10,650 nt of DNA. Source: Verrucomicrobiia bacterium. Its GTDB lineage: Bacteria; Verrucomicrobiota; Verrucomicrobiia; Limisphaerales; JAUIHU01. This document shows, piece by piece, positions 1 to 6,863 of the stretch. How positions within the stretch are numbered: position 1 is the stretch's first letter; each line of letters begins with the position of its first letter. Both the position numbers and the translations under genes were made by a program. Location of the stretch: NCBI GenBank assembly GCA_030432175.1, contig JAUIHU010000097.1, positions 1 to 10,650 on the forward strand, given 5' to 3'. The notes beneath the pieces are model-generated. The model was not told the DNA's origin, ran no database searches, and worked only from the letters and a program-made list of their open reading frames with translations.

Positions 1-2
1 CC

Positions 3-875
3 CCCCGCATACCTCGCAACGCGCCCTATCAAACCACCTGGGATTTGTTGGCGGTTGACGGAATGAGTCGCGAATACTTCCTGGGCGAGGACCAGAATAT
101 GAACGGCATGCTGGATATTGAAGAAGACAATGGAGAACTCTCCCCACCCACCGACAACGCCAACGGCATCCTGGACTCCGGTCTTTCCCAGTGGGTCACT
201 CACGCATCTTTTGCTTCTCAAATGAACGCTCAAGGCGAAGCCAAAATCGACATTCAATCCGCCGAACGAAGCGAACTGGAAACGCTTCCCGGCATGTCAT
301 CCGACATGGCTCAGGCTATTGTGAATCATCGCAATAATAATGAATTCCAAAGCATCGCCGACTTATTGGAGGTGCGTGAGTCCTCCAATAATCGAAACAA
401 CAATAATAACAATAATTCCCGTGGCAGAGGCGGTAATCGGGGCCGTTCTTCCAATAGAAATAATAACAACAACAATTCAGGACGGCGCGTCATCACGCAA
501 TCCCAACTGACGGAGATCGCTGATTTTATCACGGTTGGATCCGAAGCCGAACTGAGTGGTCCAATCAACATCAACGTAGCGCCACGCGAAGTTCTGCAAT
601 GCCTGCCTGGAGTCGATCAGTTAGTAGCGGACTCCATCATCCGCTATCGGCGATCGAATGGATCTTTCAAAAACATTGCTGAAATCCTGAACGTCCAGGA
701 TGTGAACCGCAATTTGTTCCAGCAAATCGCCGGACGTATCTGCGTCAAATCCGACACCTTTCGAATTTTCAGTGAGGGCAAGTATGGAACTACTGGAGCC
801 CGCAAACGGATCGAAGTCATCGTCCGAATGGGCGAGTACGAATTTGAAACTCTATCTTACAAGGAGGATCTTTGA
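3..875 (+). CDS. gspK: GspK-like type II secretion minor pseudopilin, 5' partial
   Basis: The frame is open to the left edge, so the N-terminal prepilin segment lies outside the window; 290 codons remain, numbered here from base 3. GspK is the minor pseudopilin that caps the T2SS pseudopilus together with GspI and GspJ in the periplasm. Two helix-hairpin-helix-like repeats are visible at residues 80-124 (core ETLPGMSSDMAQAIVNHR) and 187-231 (core QCLPGVDQLVADSIIRYR), as in the SAM-like region of GspK. Residues 6-21 (NAPYQTTWDLLAVDGM) match the conserved segment that precedes it. Residues 30-41 (DQNMNGMLDIEE) fit an EF-hand loop pattern, and the known GspK structure binds calcium. An Asn/Arg/Gly-rich linker at 127-162 separates the two repeats, which is atypical of proteobacterial GspK. 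The stop overlaps the start of the gspL-like gene. The family call is fairly sure; the symbol rests on domain content and neighbours. Confidence 0.82.
   Translation, partial: PRIPRNAPYQTTWDLLAVDGMSREYFLGEDQNMNGMLDIEEDNGELSPPTDNANGILDSGLSQWVTHASFASQMNAQGEAKIDIQSAERSELETLPGMSSDMAQAIVNHRNNNEFQSIADLLEVRESSNNRNNNNNNNSRGRGGNRGRSSNRNNNNNNSGRRVITQSQLTEIADFITVGSEAELSGPININVAPREVLQCLPGVDQLVADSIIRYRRSNGSFKNIAEILNVQDVNRNLFQQIAGRICVKSDTFRIFSEGKYGTTGARKRIEVIVRMGEYEFETLSYKEDL
381..488 (+). repeat. Asn/Arg/Gly low-complexity linker in the GspK-like protein
   Basis: The encoded segment (residues 127-162 of the partial protein) has two Asn blocks flanking an Arg/Gly/Ser core. AAT and AAC are mixed and the central codons are GGC/CGT/CGG. 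It sits exactly between the two helix-hairpin-helix-like repeats, so it looks like an insertion into a loop and leaves both folds intact. Confidence 0.85.
861..867 (+). promoter_or_regulatory. Strong Shine-Dalgarno for the gspL-like gene
   Basis: AAGGAGG sits four bases before a TTG at 872-874. It lies inside the last codons of the gspK-like gene and decides the start of the next gene: the TTG overlaps the TGA stop (TTGA, 872-875). No ATG in the same frame is as well placed. This suggests translational coupling of the two genes. Confidence 0.8.
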
Positions 876-2290
876 ACTTCTTCAGGAAAAACGAACGCAT
901 CACACTCTTTGCCCAATTTACTTCTCAAACGCTGAAGGTGAGAGGTTCGGTCACATTGGACCTACCCTTAGAACGCGACACACAAGGAAACCTGACCGAC
1001 GCCTGCATTGATTCTTGTTCGGAAGACATTCTGGCGAAACTTCCACCCCAGACTGTGGTCGGGAAAATTTATTGCGCCATTCCTTCCAGAGGAGTTTCAC
1101 TCCGCGCCCTGCAATTACCTAAGGTCAGTCAGGAACAAATCCAGCAGCTCGTCCCCTTTCAAATTGAAAAATGCTTTCCACTTTCGGCAGACGAACTGAC
1201 TTGGATCGCCTGCCCTCCTGAGGGCTCCGCAACCGAAGACGGATTGGATTTTTCCATACTGGCATTGCGTCGTCGGACATTGGACCGGTACCACAATGTC
1301 TTTGAGAAACTGAATGCTCCGGTTCGATGGAGTCTTTCCCTGCCTGGACTAACAAATGTTGAGAATCGCACGGTCGATGATGGATTTCATTTACGCATAG
1401 GGAGCCATGAGACCGAATGGGTCCGGTTTGAAAACAAGCGTCCCGTGCAATTGGGAGTGATTTCATTAGGATACCAGCAAGAGTCCAATCTAGGAACCAG
1501 CTTGGCTAAAGAACTTCAGGCATTACAAAACCTGACTCAGGAGCCACCCACGATTCATTTAACCTCTGGCGCAGCGGGAGTGGAAAAGATAAACCCGCTA
1601 CTGCCAAGCATCACTCAGTCCGGTTCATTTCATTTAACAGAACTCAAGGCCTTTGATTTTCCTGAATGGTTATCTCTGCAAGAGGCGCCTGAGAAAGTTA
1701 TCCACGGATTTCATTATATCACAGGTGAAGCAGGCGTTGTTAGAAGCGCCAAAAGGGAGATGTACTTGTGGAGTGGCGTGGCTTTGGGATTGTTTCTCCT
1801 TGTGCTGATCATGCCACTGGCCCGGCCTTTCCTGAAGTATTCAGGATTGGAACGCGATTATAACAACTTGCTGGAGCAAAAAGAAAATCTCCCGAACATC
1901 AAGCGTGAATTGGAATTTCTACAATTACTTGAAGCCAATCGCGCCCCATATCTGGACGCGATTCATGTGCTCTCCAGAACCTCCCCATCTGGAACTCAGA
2001 TCAATCAACTCAACATGAATCGTCGAGGCAATGTTTCTTTTGAAGGAGAATCACGCGACCCGGATCATGTGGAGGAATTACGTTCCAGCCTGATTGAAAG
2101 TGGATTCTTTTATCCAGTCGTTGTTGATGAACAAACACCGGACGAGCGGGGCAGAAAAGTAACTTTCCGAATCACAGCCAAATGGAAATCCGATAGTCAG
2201 CGTAAGGCATTGCCTAAGGATTGGATGAAGGCCCCCGAATCAAGCTCCCGCAGAAGCAGTGGGCGTGGATCATGGAGAGGCAGACGTTAA
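872..2290 (+). CDS. gspL: GspL-like assembly protein (PilM-like and PilN-like halves in one chain)
   Basis: This 472-residue bitopic inner-membrane protein should link the cytoplasmic secretion ATPase to the periplasmic platform of the T2SS. Residues 1-290 look like the cytoplasmic PilM/GspL actin-like domain. The segment around 70-110 follows the family pattern (IPSRGVSLRALQLP, then a helix and FQIEKCFPLSADELTW). I see no intact nucleotide-binding loops, as is usual for GspL. A transmembrane helix lies at about 297-318, a coiled coil at 324-356, and a PilN/GspL-like periplasmic ferredoxin-fold region at about 357-440. The C-terminus (457-472) is a basic Ser/Arg/Gly tail. The start is TTG with an optimal ribosome binding site, overlapping the stop of gspK. 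In type IV pili the two halves are separate PilM and PilN proteins. An annotation as PilM would be partly right, but the fused form beside GspK favours GspL. Confidence 0.75.
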   Translation: MNFFRKNERITLFAQFTSQTLKVRGSVTLDLPLERDTQGNLTDACIDSCSEDILAKLPPQTVVGKIYCAIPSRGVSLRALQLPKVSQEQIQQLVPFQIEKCFPLSADELTWIACPPEGSATEDGLDFSILALRRRTLDRYHNVFEKLNAPVRWSLSLPGLTNVENRTVDDGFHLRIGSHETEWVRFENKRPVQLGVISLGYQQESNLGTSLAKELQALQNLTQEPPTIHLTSGAAGVEKINPLLPSITQSGSFHLTELKAFDFPEWLSLQEAPEKVIHGFHYITGEAGVVRSAKREMYLWSGVALGLFLLVLIMPLARPFLKYSGLERDYNNLLEQKENLPNIKRELEFLQLLEANRAPYLDAIHVLSRTSPSGTQINQLNMNRRGNVSFEGESRDPDHVEELRSSLIESGFFYPVVVDEQTPDERGRKVTFRITAKWKSDSQRKALPKDWMKAPESSSRRSSGRGSWRGRR

Positions 2291-2323
2291 GAGCATTTTG
2301 AGATTTAGAATGAAGGCATTTGC

Positions 2324-2881
2324 ATGAATATTTCTGAAAAGGATAAACGAACGATTCGTTGGGCTTCCATCGGTATCATTATTTACCTGCTAGTGTTTTA
2401 TGGTGGGTTGGGAATCAAGAAGTTAAAAACCCGCAGCGCGGATTATCAGGAGCTTTCAAAAAAAGCCGCCCAGCTGAAAGTCGATTTACAAAATTACGAA
2501 ACGGAAATGATCCGGCTGCAGAAACTGAAACGCTCATTCAATTTTAATCCAAGCAGTGAATTCGAAGAAACGCTGGTCAGCGAAGTCAGCGCGGCGATTC
2601 AGGAATCAGCGAAACGGAATCGAATCAAACTTAAGTTCATCAATGAGTCCGGAGCGAGACCTTCTTCAGCTATTCGTGCTTCGATGAGAATGGAAGGCGA
2701 GGGCGCCATGACGAGCGTTATTCGATTTCTCGATGGAATGGGCCGTCTTGGATTTCCGCTATTCGTTGAGTCGGTTCAGATTGAAGGAGGCGGCAGACGT
2801 CCGGGACAACTCCAATTCAATCTCGAAGCGCTCATCCTGGATTATAACGCATTCAAAGCCTCGGAGGATGACAATGCTTAA
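2324..2881 (+). CDS. gspM: GspM/PilO-like inner-membrane platform protein
   Basis: This 185-residue protein has a short cytoplasmic N-terminus, one transmembrane helix at about 13-31 (ASIGIIIYLLVFYGGLGI), a coiled coil at 36-72 and a small alpha/beta domain at about 80-175. That is the PilO/GspM plan. GspM pairs with GspL through the ferredoxin-like domains in the periplasm. Sequence identity within this family is always low, so the call rests on topology, length and position between the GspL-like and GspC-like genes. The ATG is preceded by GAAGG seven bases upstream, and 33 bases separate it from gspL. Its last eight bases overlap the next gene. PilO would be an equally fair name if the system were called a type IV pilus, but the GspK upstream argues for T2SS. 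Confidence 0.68.
   Translation: MNISEKDKRTIRWASIGIIIYLLVFYGGLGIKKLKTRSADYQELSKKAAQLKVDLQNYETEMIRLQKLKRSFNFNPSSEFEETLVSEVSAAIQESAKRNRIKLKFINESGARPSSAIRASMRMEGEGAMTSVIRFLDGMGRLGFPLFVESVQIEGGGRRPGQLQFNLEALILDYNAFKASEDDNA
2863..2867 (+). promoter_or_regulatory. Ribosome binding site that sets the gspC-like start
   Basis: GGAGG lies six bases before the ATG at 2874. The frame is open much further upstream (back past 2733) and has an in-frame ATG at 2868. The ATG at 2868 directly abuts the GGAGG and would leave no spacer, so 2874 is preferred. This places the start inside the end of the gspM-like gene. Confidence 0.7.
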
Positions 2882-3335
2882 ACGACCTCAAATACTTTTG
2901 TCGTTGAAGGGGCTGAGCGGTCTGTTGGGTTTGATAGTGGTCCTTCAATGTTTCCAGTTGCTTCGCAACGACAACCCATTGAAAGACGCCCGAGTCCCCG
3001 AGCCCATTCGTTCGTCAGCAAACAACGATAAATCATCTTCAAATCAGCCGAGTGAAGATTCCATTGAACTGAAAGCCTGCCTGGCTCATCTGGAACGCAG
3101 CGGGATCCTGGGACGGACGCCCGGACCTCAACCGCTGGTATTGATCGGATTCGCAGGCAGCTCAGCCATGCTCCAGTTACCGAATGGACGAACCGTGTTA
3201 TTGGCCGAAGGCGAGGAGCAGGACGGAATCAAAGTCATTACAACCGACACCAATCGAGTTCTGGTGGAACAAGACGGTCAGCCCAAGGAACTGACCCTTT
3301 TCTCCGGCATAGGCAGTGAAAGCCTGATGAAATAA
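2874..3335 (+). CDS. GspC/PilP-like inner-membrane bridge protein
   Basis: This 153-residue protein has a transmembrane helix at about 13-31 and a Ser/Asn/Pro-rich linker at 32-62. A small beta-rich periplasmic domain follows at about 74-145. That domain (LVLIGFAGSSAMLQLPNGRT, then GEEQDGIKVITTDTNRVLVE) follows the HR domain of GspC and the homologous domain of PilP. Those domains contact the N0/N1 region of the secretin and bridge the two membranes. No PDZ or coiled-coil C-terminal domain is present, so the chain is shorter than proteobacterial GspC and closer to PilP in length. It lacks the lipobox typical of PilP and has a membrane anchor like GspC. It overlaps gspM by eight bases and is followed by the secretin gene, as expected for its partner. 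The assignment is reasonable but rests on a short domain. Confidence 0.62.
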   Translation: MLKRPQILLSLKGLSGLLGLIVVLQCFQLLRNDNPLKDARVPEPIRSSANNDKSSSNQPSEDSIELKACLAHLERSGILGRTPGPQPLVLIGFAGSSAMLQLPNGRTVLLAEGEEQDGIKVITTDTNRVLVEQDGQPKELTLFSGIGSESLMK

Positions 3336-3361
3336 TTGAGATTCAAAAATTCGACAGTTTT

Positions 3362-6300
3362 ATGAAGAAGACAAAATTGAGATTAACTCACAAGGCTCAG
3401 ATCCATCCCAGGATTTGTTCCTTTTTTCTGTGCCTGGTTCTGACAGGAATGGTTGGCTGCTTCCCGGGGGGGGCTGATTCTGAAAATGAAAATCAAGAGA
3501 ATGATCCCGAGCAATCTGAAAATCAGAATTCCTTTTCAGAAGGGAACTCGAATAGTGACAAAACAGATGTTGGTCCTGATGAAAATACTCCCCCGAGCGA
3601 TGACTCTAACTCTGAAGATGATAACAACTCGGAAAACGAATCCGACGACAATGAATCCTCTGAAAATCGAAACTCAGAGTCAGAGAGTTCCGAGGGTGAA
3701 AATGGTGAAACCGCAGCCAACGATCAGGAGAAGGAAGAGGAAGAAGATCGTAGTTCCTGGATTCAACTGAGCTTCAAGGGAGCCAAGGTGGATATGATTG
3801 TCGAATGGCTTTCCAAGGAAACCGGGAAAAGCATTATTAAACATCCGAGAGTTCAATGTCAGCTCACCATTGTCAGCTCGAATAAAATGCCGAAACAGGA
3901 GGCGTTGCGTCTGGTCTATAATGCATTGACCCTGGAAGGGTACACCACAGTAGAAAACGCGAAGTCCATCATGATCGTGCCCAGTGGTGAAGTGGATAAC
4001 ATCCGCACGGAAATGATTTCCAAGGATGTCGACAATGCTCAGGAGCGGGAACGCGTGGTCAAAGTTTTTCAGTTGAACCACATCGACGCCAGCGATCTGG
4101 AAGATATCATCGAAGAAACACTCTCTTCCAACGCCAATATTGATGCGGATGATACCGTCAACAAACTGGTCGTTTCTGATTACGCTCAAAACATTCGAAT
4201 GTTGGAAGAACTGGTCCAGGAAATTGACGTTCCGAACTCAACCGACTCCATCATTGAAATCATTGAGCTGAAATATGCCGACGCCGAAGAATTGGCTGAA
4301 CTTCTGGAATCCGTACTGAGTGGCGGCGGATCTTCCTCAAGGTCCAGAAGTTCATACTACAGAAGCCGCAGTTCCAGGGACCGCGGAAACAATGGAGAAA
4401 TTCGTCTTTGGCCAGATCAGTATTCCAATCGAATCATTGTGTCAGCGCCCGAAAGAAAAATCCGGGATGTGCGCAAAATGATCGAGACACTGGACGCCGA
4501 GAAACCTGAAGATCTAACCATTCGCGTCATTCCACTCAAGCACATGGACGCTGAGGATCTGATGGATGAGATCGGACCGCTCTATGATCGACTGAGCGCC
4601 AGTTCCTTAAAAGGAATGATTGAGCTTGCCGCTAATAGTCGGTCCAACTCACTGATCGTTCTATCGAACAAGGTGAATTTTGAAAGCATCCAGGAATTAG
4701 TAAAACGACTCGACACCGAAGACGCTCAACAGAAAGTTGTTCAGGTGTTCACGTTAGGAAATGCCGAGGCTGCAGATGTGGCACAGCAACTTCAACAGCT
4801 TTTTGAAGATTCTGGAACATCACGTTCCAGGTATTCTTACAGCTATTACAGAAATCGTGGAGGGAACGATGAAGTCACGACGACCTTTGTCGCTGATCCA
4901 AGAAGAAACGCCGTGATAGTCCAAGGATCTCCCGCTAATCTGCAAGCAGTAGAGGACATGATCGACACACTCGATCAACCCATTTCCGGAGAAAGTCTGG
5001 CTCCGAAGATTTTCACATTAAGGTATGTCAGCGCCATTGAGATTGAAACTGTGCTCAATGAACTCTTTTCAGAAGATCAGGGGCAAACCCGTAACTACTG
5101 GAACTCTTACAGCTATAATCCATTTGGATCATCCAGCTCCAGCAGTAGTGGCGCCGGTCGCATGTTTGGAAAGATCCGCATTACCAGTGAATCTTACTCC
5201 AACTCCATTATCGTCACCTCCAACTCTCAGGAAAACCTGGATGCGGTTGAGGCAATGATTAAAACCCTGGATGTGCCATCAGAAGCAGGAGAAAGCACCT
5301 TGCGTCTGACATTGAGATATTCCAAGGCAGTGGAAATCGCCAACGCGATGAACATTCTTTTTGCCAAAGCCGGATCCCCTCCAATGCGGCAGAATCAGAA
5401 TAATCAGAATCAGGGCAACCAAAACAACAATAACCAGAATAACAATAACAACGATACGGACCGCAATTTTGAACTGGAGCAGGAAGCTCGCGGTGAAACG
5501 TATTTCCCATGGCTGGGCGGTCCAGCCGAAGACAATCGTGGTTTTGGTGGACAGACAACCACAACCCGACCTGTCAGTGATCTGGTAGGAAAAGTCCGAA
5601 TCGTTCCAGAGCCGAGAACCAATTCTCTTTTGGTTACTTCCAGCGTTCATTTTCTGCCACAGATATTGAAGCTGCTGAATGAAATGGATCGACCGACAGC
5701 GCAAGTGCTGATCAATACAAAAGTCGTCGAAGTTTCTACAGATTTCAGAAAGAAAATCGGCACACGCTTTTCACCGGACGGGGACGCTACGTTTGATGCG
5801 GATGACAAGGATCAGTCGGTCATGATCGGATCTGAAGCCGTCTTTCGCAGAGTATTTACCGGCACGGAAGTTGGAAACAGCAACAAGAGTGGAATCGTCT
5901 CCACGAGTATGAATCTGGATGTCCTGTTACAGTTCATGCGCAAGAACAGTGACGCCAAAACGATGGCGGAACCGCAATTGAACATTGCAGACAATGAGAT
6001 CGGCAAACTCTTCGTCGGATCGGAAGTCCCGTACGTCTCTGGATCCAACACCACTCCACAAGGTGGGCTTTCCAGTCAGATCGAATATAAAAATGTCGGA
6101 ATCATTCTGGAGGTTACACCGAAGATCAACAGTTCGGAGGAGGTCTCCCTTAGCATCCGTCTTGAAGCTTCCTCAATCCGGGCAGGAGAAACGATCCAGG
6201 GCAGCCCGATCTTTGACACCCGCGAATTTCGCACTGATCTGGTGGTCGACAACGGTCAGACATTAATCCTGGGAGGAATCATTCAGAATGAAGAAACAGA

Positions 6301-6538
6301 AGTGATCCGCAAAGTACCAATACTGGGAGACATTCCAGGACTGGGCTACCTTTTCAAAAAGAAGGATGATGTCAAGCGGGACGTTGAGTTAATGGTTTTC
6401 CTGCAGCCAACCATCACTCGCAGTCCAGAAGAGGTGCAAAAGCTGATGGAATCTATCGACAGCAAGACTCCGAAAATTCGTCAATATAATGAAGAATTGA
6501 ACGCTGAATCAGCGAAAATCGAGGAAGAAGCTGAGTAA
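3362..6538 (+). CDS. gspD: GspD-like type II secretion secretin with expanded N domains and lipoprotein signal
   Basis: This 1058-residue protein forms the outer-membrane pore of the T2SS; GspD proteins are usually about 650-750 residues. Residues 1-33 form a signal ending in VLTGMVGC, a plausible lipobox with C33. Residues 34-130 are an Asp/Glu/Asn/Ser tether. N0 is at about 132-212. Six N1-type repeats follow at about 230-291, 297-381, 385-454, 457-540, 547-640 and 645-777. Each shows the pattern (L/V)xL(x)YxxAxE...NxLIVxxxxxxxxxVxxMIxxLD. Low-complexity inserts occupy the same loop in repeats 2, 4, 5 and 6. The secretin core spans 780-1020, with GSEVPYVSG, VGIILEVTPKI and VPILGDIPGLGYLF. 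A charged tail follows it. Canonical GspD has N0 and three such repeats. No clear Shine-Dalgarno precedes the ATG, 26 bases after the gspC-like stop. PilQ is the alternative name; the GspK context favours GspD. Confidence 0.9.
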   Translation: MKKTKLRLTHKAQIHPRICSFFLCLVLTGMVGCFPGGADSENENQENDPEQSENQNSFSEGNSNSDKTDVGPDENTPPSDDSNSEDDNNSENESDDNESSENRNSESESSEGENGETAANDQEKEEEEDRSSWIQLSFKGAKVDMIVEWLSKETGKSIIKHPRVQCQLTIVSSNKMPKQEALRLVYNALTLEGYTTVENAKSIMIVPSGEVDNIRTEMISKDVDNAQERERVVKVFQLNHIDASDLEDIIEETLSSNANIDADDTVNKLVVSDYAQNIRMLEELVQEIDVPNSTDSIIEIIELKYADAEELAELLESVLSGGGSSSRSRSSYYRSRSSRDRGNNGEIRLWPDQYSNRIIVSAPERKIRDVRKMIETLDAEKPEDLTIRVIPLKHMDAEDLMDEIGPLYDRLSASSLKGMIELAANSRSNSLIVLSNKVNFESIQELVKRLDTEDAQQKVVQVFTLGNAEAADVAQQLQQLFEDSGTSRSRYSYSYYRNRGGNDEVTTTFVADPRRNAVIVQGSPANLQAVEDMIDTLDQPISGESLAPKIFTLRYVSAIEIETVLNELFSEDQGQTRNYWNSYSYNPFGSSSSSSSGAGRMFGKIRITSESYSNSIIVTSNSQENLDAVEAMIKTLDVPSEAGESTLRLTLRYSKAVEIANAMNILFAKAGSPPMRQNQNNQNQGNQNNNNQNNNNNDTDRNFELEQEARGETYFPWLGGPAEDNRGFGGQTTTTRPVSDLVGKVRIVPEPRTNSLLVTSSVHFLPQILKLLNEMDRPTAQVLINTKVVEVSTDFRKKIGTRFSPDGDATFDADDKDQSVMIGSEAVFRRVFTGTEVGNSNKSGIVSTSMNLDVLLQFMRKNSDAKTMAEPQLNIADNEIGKLFVGSEVPYVSGSNTTPQGGLSSQIEYKNVGIILEVTPKINSSEEVSLSIRLEASSIRAGETIQGSPIFDTREFRTDLVVDNGQTLILGGIIQNEETEVIRKVPILGDIPGLGYLFKKKDDVKRDVELMVFLQPTITRSPEEVQKLMESIDSKTPKIRQYNEELNAESAKIEEEAE
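3466..3473 (+). repeat. G8 homopolymer within gspD
   Basis: Eight consecutive G residues follow CTTCCC, beginning two codons after the lipobox cysteine codon (3458-3460). It is the longest G run in the window. A change of one base would shift the frame near residue 36 and abolish the secretin. Confidence 0.9.
5390..5455 (+). repeat. Asn/Gln low-complexity tract in the sixth secretin N repeat
   Basis: Residues 677-698 of the secretin are almost all Asn and Gln. At the DNA level there are imperfect AATCAG-type and AAC/AAT triplet repeats. The codons are mixed, so this is a protein-level bias rather than a clean microsatellite. It lies within the long insert (about residues 673-742) of the last N1-type repeat. 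Confidence 0.85.
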
Positions 6539-6572
6539 CGAGTTTCAATTTAGTTCTACAAATTCCATATCC

Positions 6573-6641
6573 ATCCGGTTTTATGCCACTCTGTTGAGAG
6601 CCAATTGCTTACATCAACAGAGCGCTGAAACCGGATTTTTT
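6573..6641 (+). terminator. Nested-stem terminator after gspD
   Basis: A perfect outer 9-bp stem pairs ATCCGGTTT (6573-6581) with AAACCGGAT (6628-6636). Inside it a second perfect 9-bp stem pairs CTCTGTTGA (6589-6597) with TCAACAGAG (6614-6622). A T run (6636-6641) follows the outer stem. The position, about 35 bases after the secretin stop and with no gene across it, fits a Rho-independent terminator for the secretion operon. Confidence 0.82.
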
Positions 6642-6800
6642 ATGGGCATATTCCGCTATGAAAGTTTGAATCCCCCTCTTCCCTTCCACGTCCATCATAT
6701 ATCTCACTTATCGAACGGTATACCTGGCGACTGCCCGAGTTAATAACAGACCGCAACGACGTTTACTTTTTTTCAAATTTATTGAAAGGAAATCCAGTTT

Positions 6801-6830
6801 TTTACTTAGTAAATCGTGGAATCGTAAAAT
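6801..6830 (+). promoter_or_regulatory. Candidate sigma-70-type promoter for the orphan secreted protein
   Basis: TTTACT (6801-6806) and TAAAAT (6825-6830) are separated by 18 bases and resemble -35 and -10 boxes. They lie about 35 bases upstream of the ATG, leaving a short leader with a good ribosome binding site. A palindrome TTTACT-T-AGTAAA (6801-6813) overlaps the -35 box and could be an operator. The surrounding DNA is AT-rich, so chance matches are likely. Confidence 0.35.
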
Positions 6831-6852
6831 TTTTTAAAACAGTATATTTAAT

Positions 6853-6857
6853 AGGAG
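6853..6857 (+). promoter_or_regulatory. Ribosome binding site of the orphan gene
   Basis: The stretch AGGAGA (beginning at 6852/6853) lies about six bases before the ATG at 6864. It clearly selects this ATG, in front of an n-region and hydrophobic core typical of a signal peptide. Confidence 0.75.
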
Positions 6858-6863
6858 AAATCT

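Larger units (their letters stand above)
6642..6863. other. Intergenic region between the secretion operon and the orphan gene
   Basis: No gene is supported in these 222 bases. Seen are a pyrimidine-rich stretch (6672-6688), an 8-bp palindrome GGTATACC (6717-6724) and a sharply AT-rich right half from 6768 that holds the candidate promoter. A reading frame starting with TTG at 6782 runs into the next gene out of frame and is treated as spurious. Confidence 0.6.

Noticed and set aside
2310..2327. Five-codon open frame (ATG to TGA) overlapping the gspM-like start
   Set aside because: It overlaps ATGA neatly, but GAAGG, part of the ribosome binding site for gspM, lies inside it and it has no site of its own. 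Most likely chance.
2733..2873. Longer version of the gspC-like gene starting at 2733
   Set aside because: The extra 47 codons lie inside the gspM-like gene, look like out-of-frame translation, and would bury the transmembrane anchor. GGAGG points to 2874.
3523..3720. Minus-strand open frame rich in Ser/Glu/Phe
   Set aside because: It is the complement of the acidic Asp/Glu/Ser tether of the secretin; no start signals.
5390..5455. Possible CRISPR or tandem repeat array
   Set aside because: The units are imperfect triplets and hexamers within a coding frame, with no spacers or conserved direct repeats.
5259..5704. Overlapping minus-strand open frames opposite the Asn/Gln tract, with apparent hydrophobic stretches
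   Set aside because: The Ile/Leu/Val runs are the reverse reading of AAT/AAC/CAG repeats, not a membrane protein.
6642..6800. Possible tRNA or small RNA gene in the intergenic region
   Set aside because: No cloverleaf, no T-loop-like motif and no stable stem other than the upstream terminator was found.
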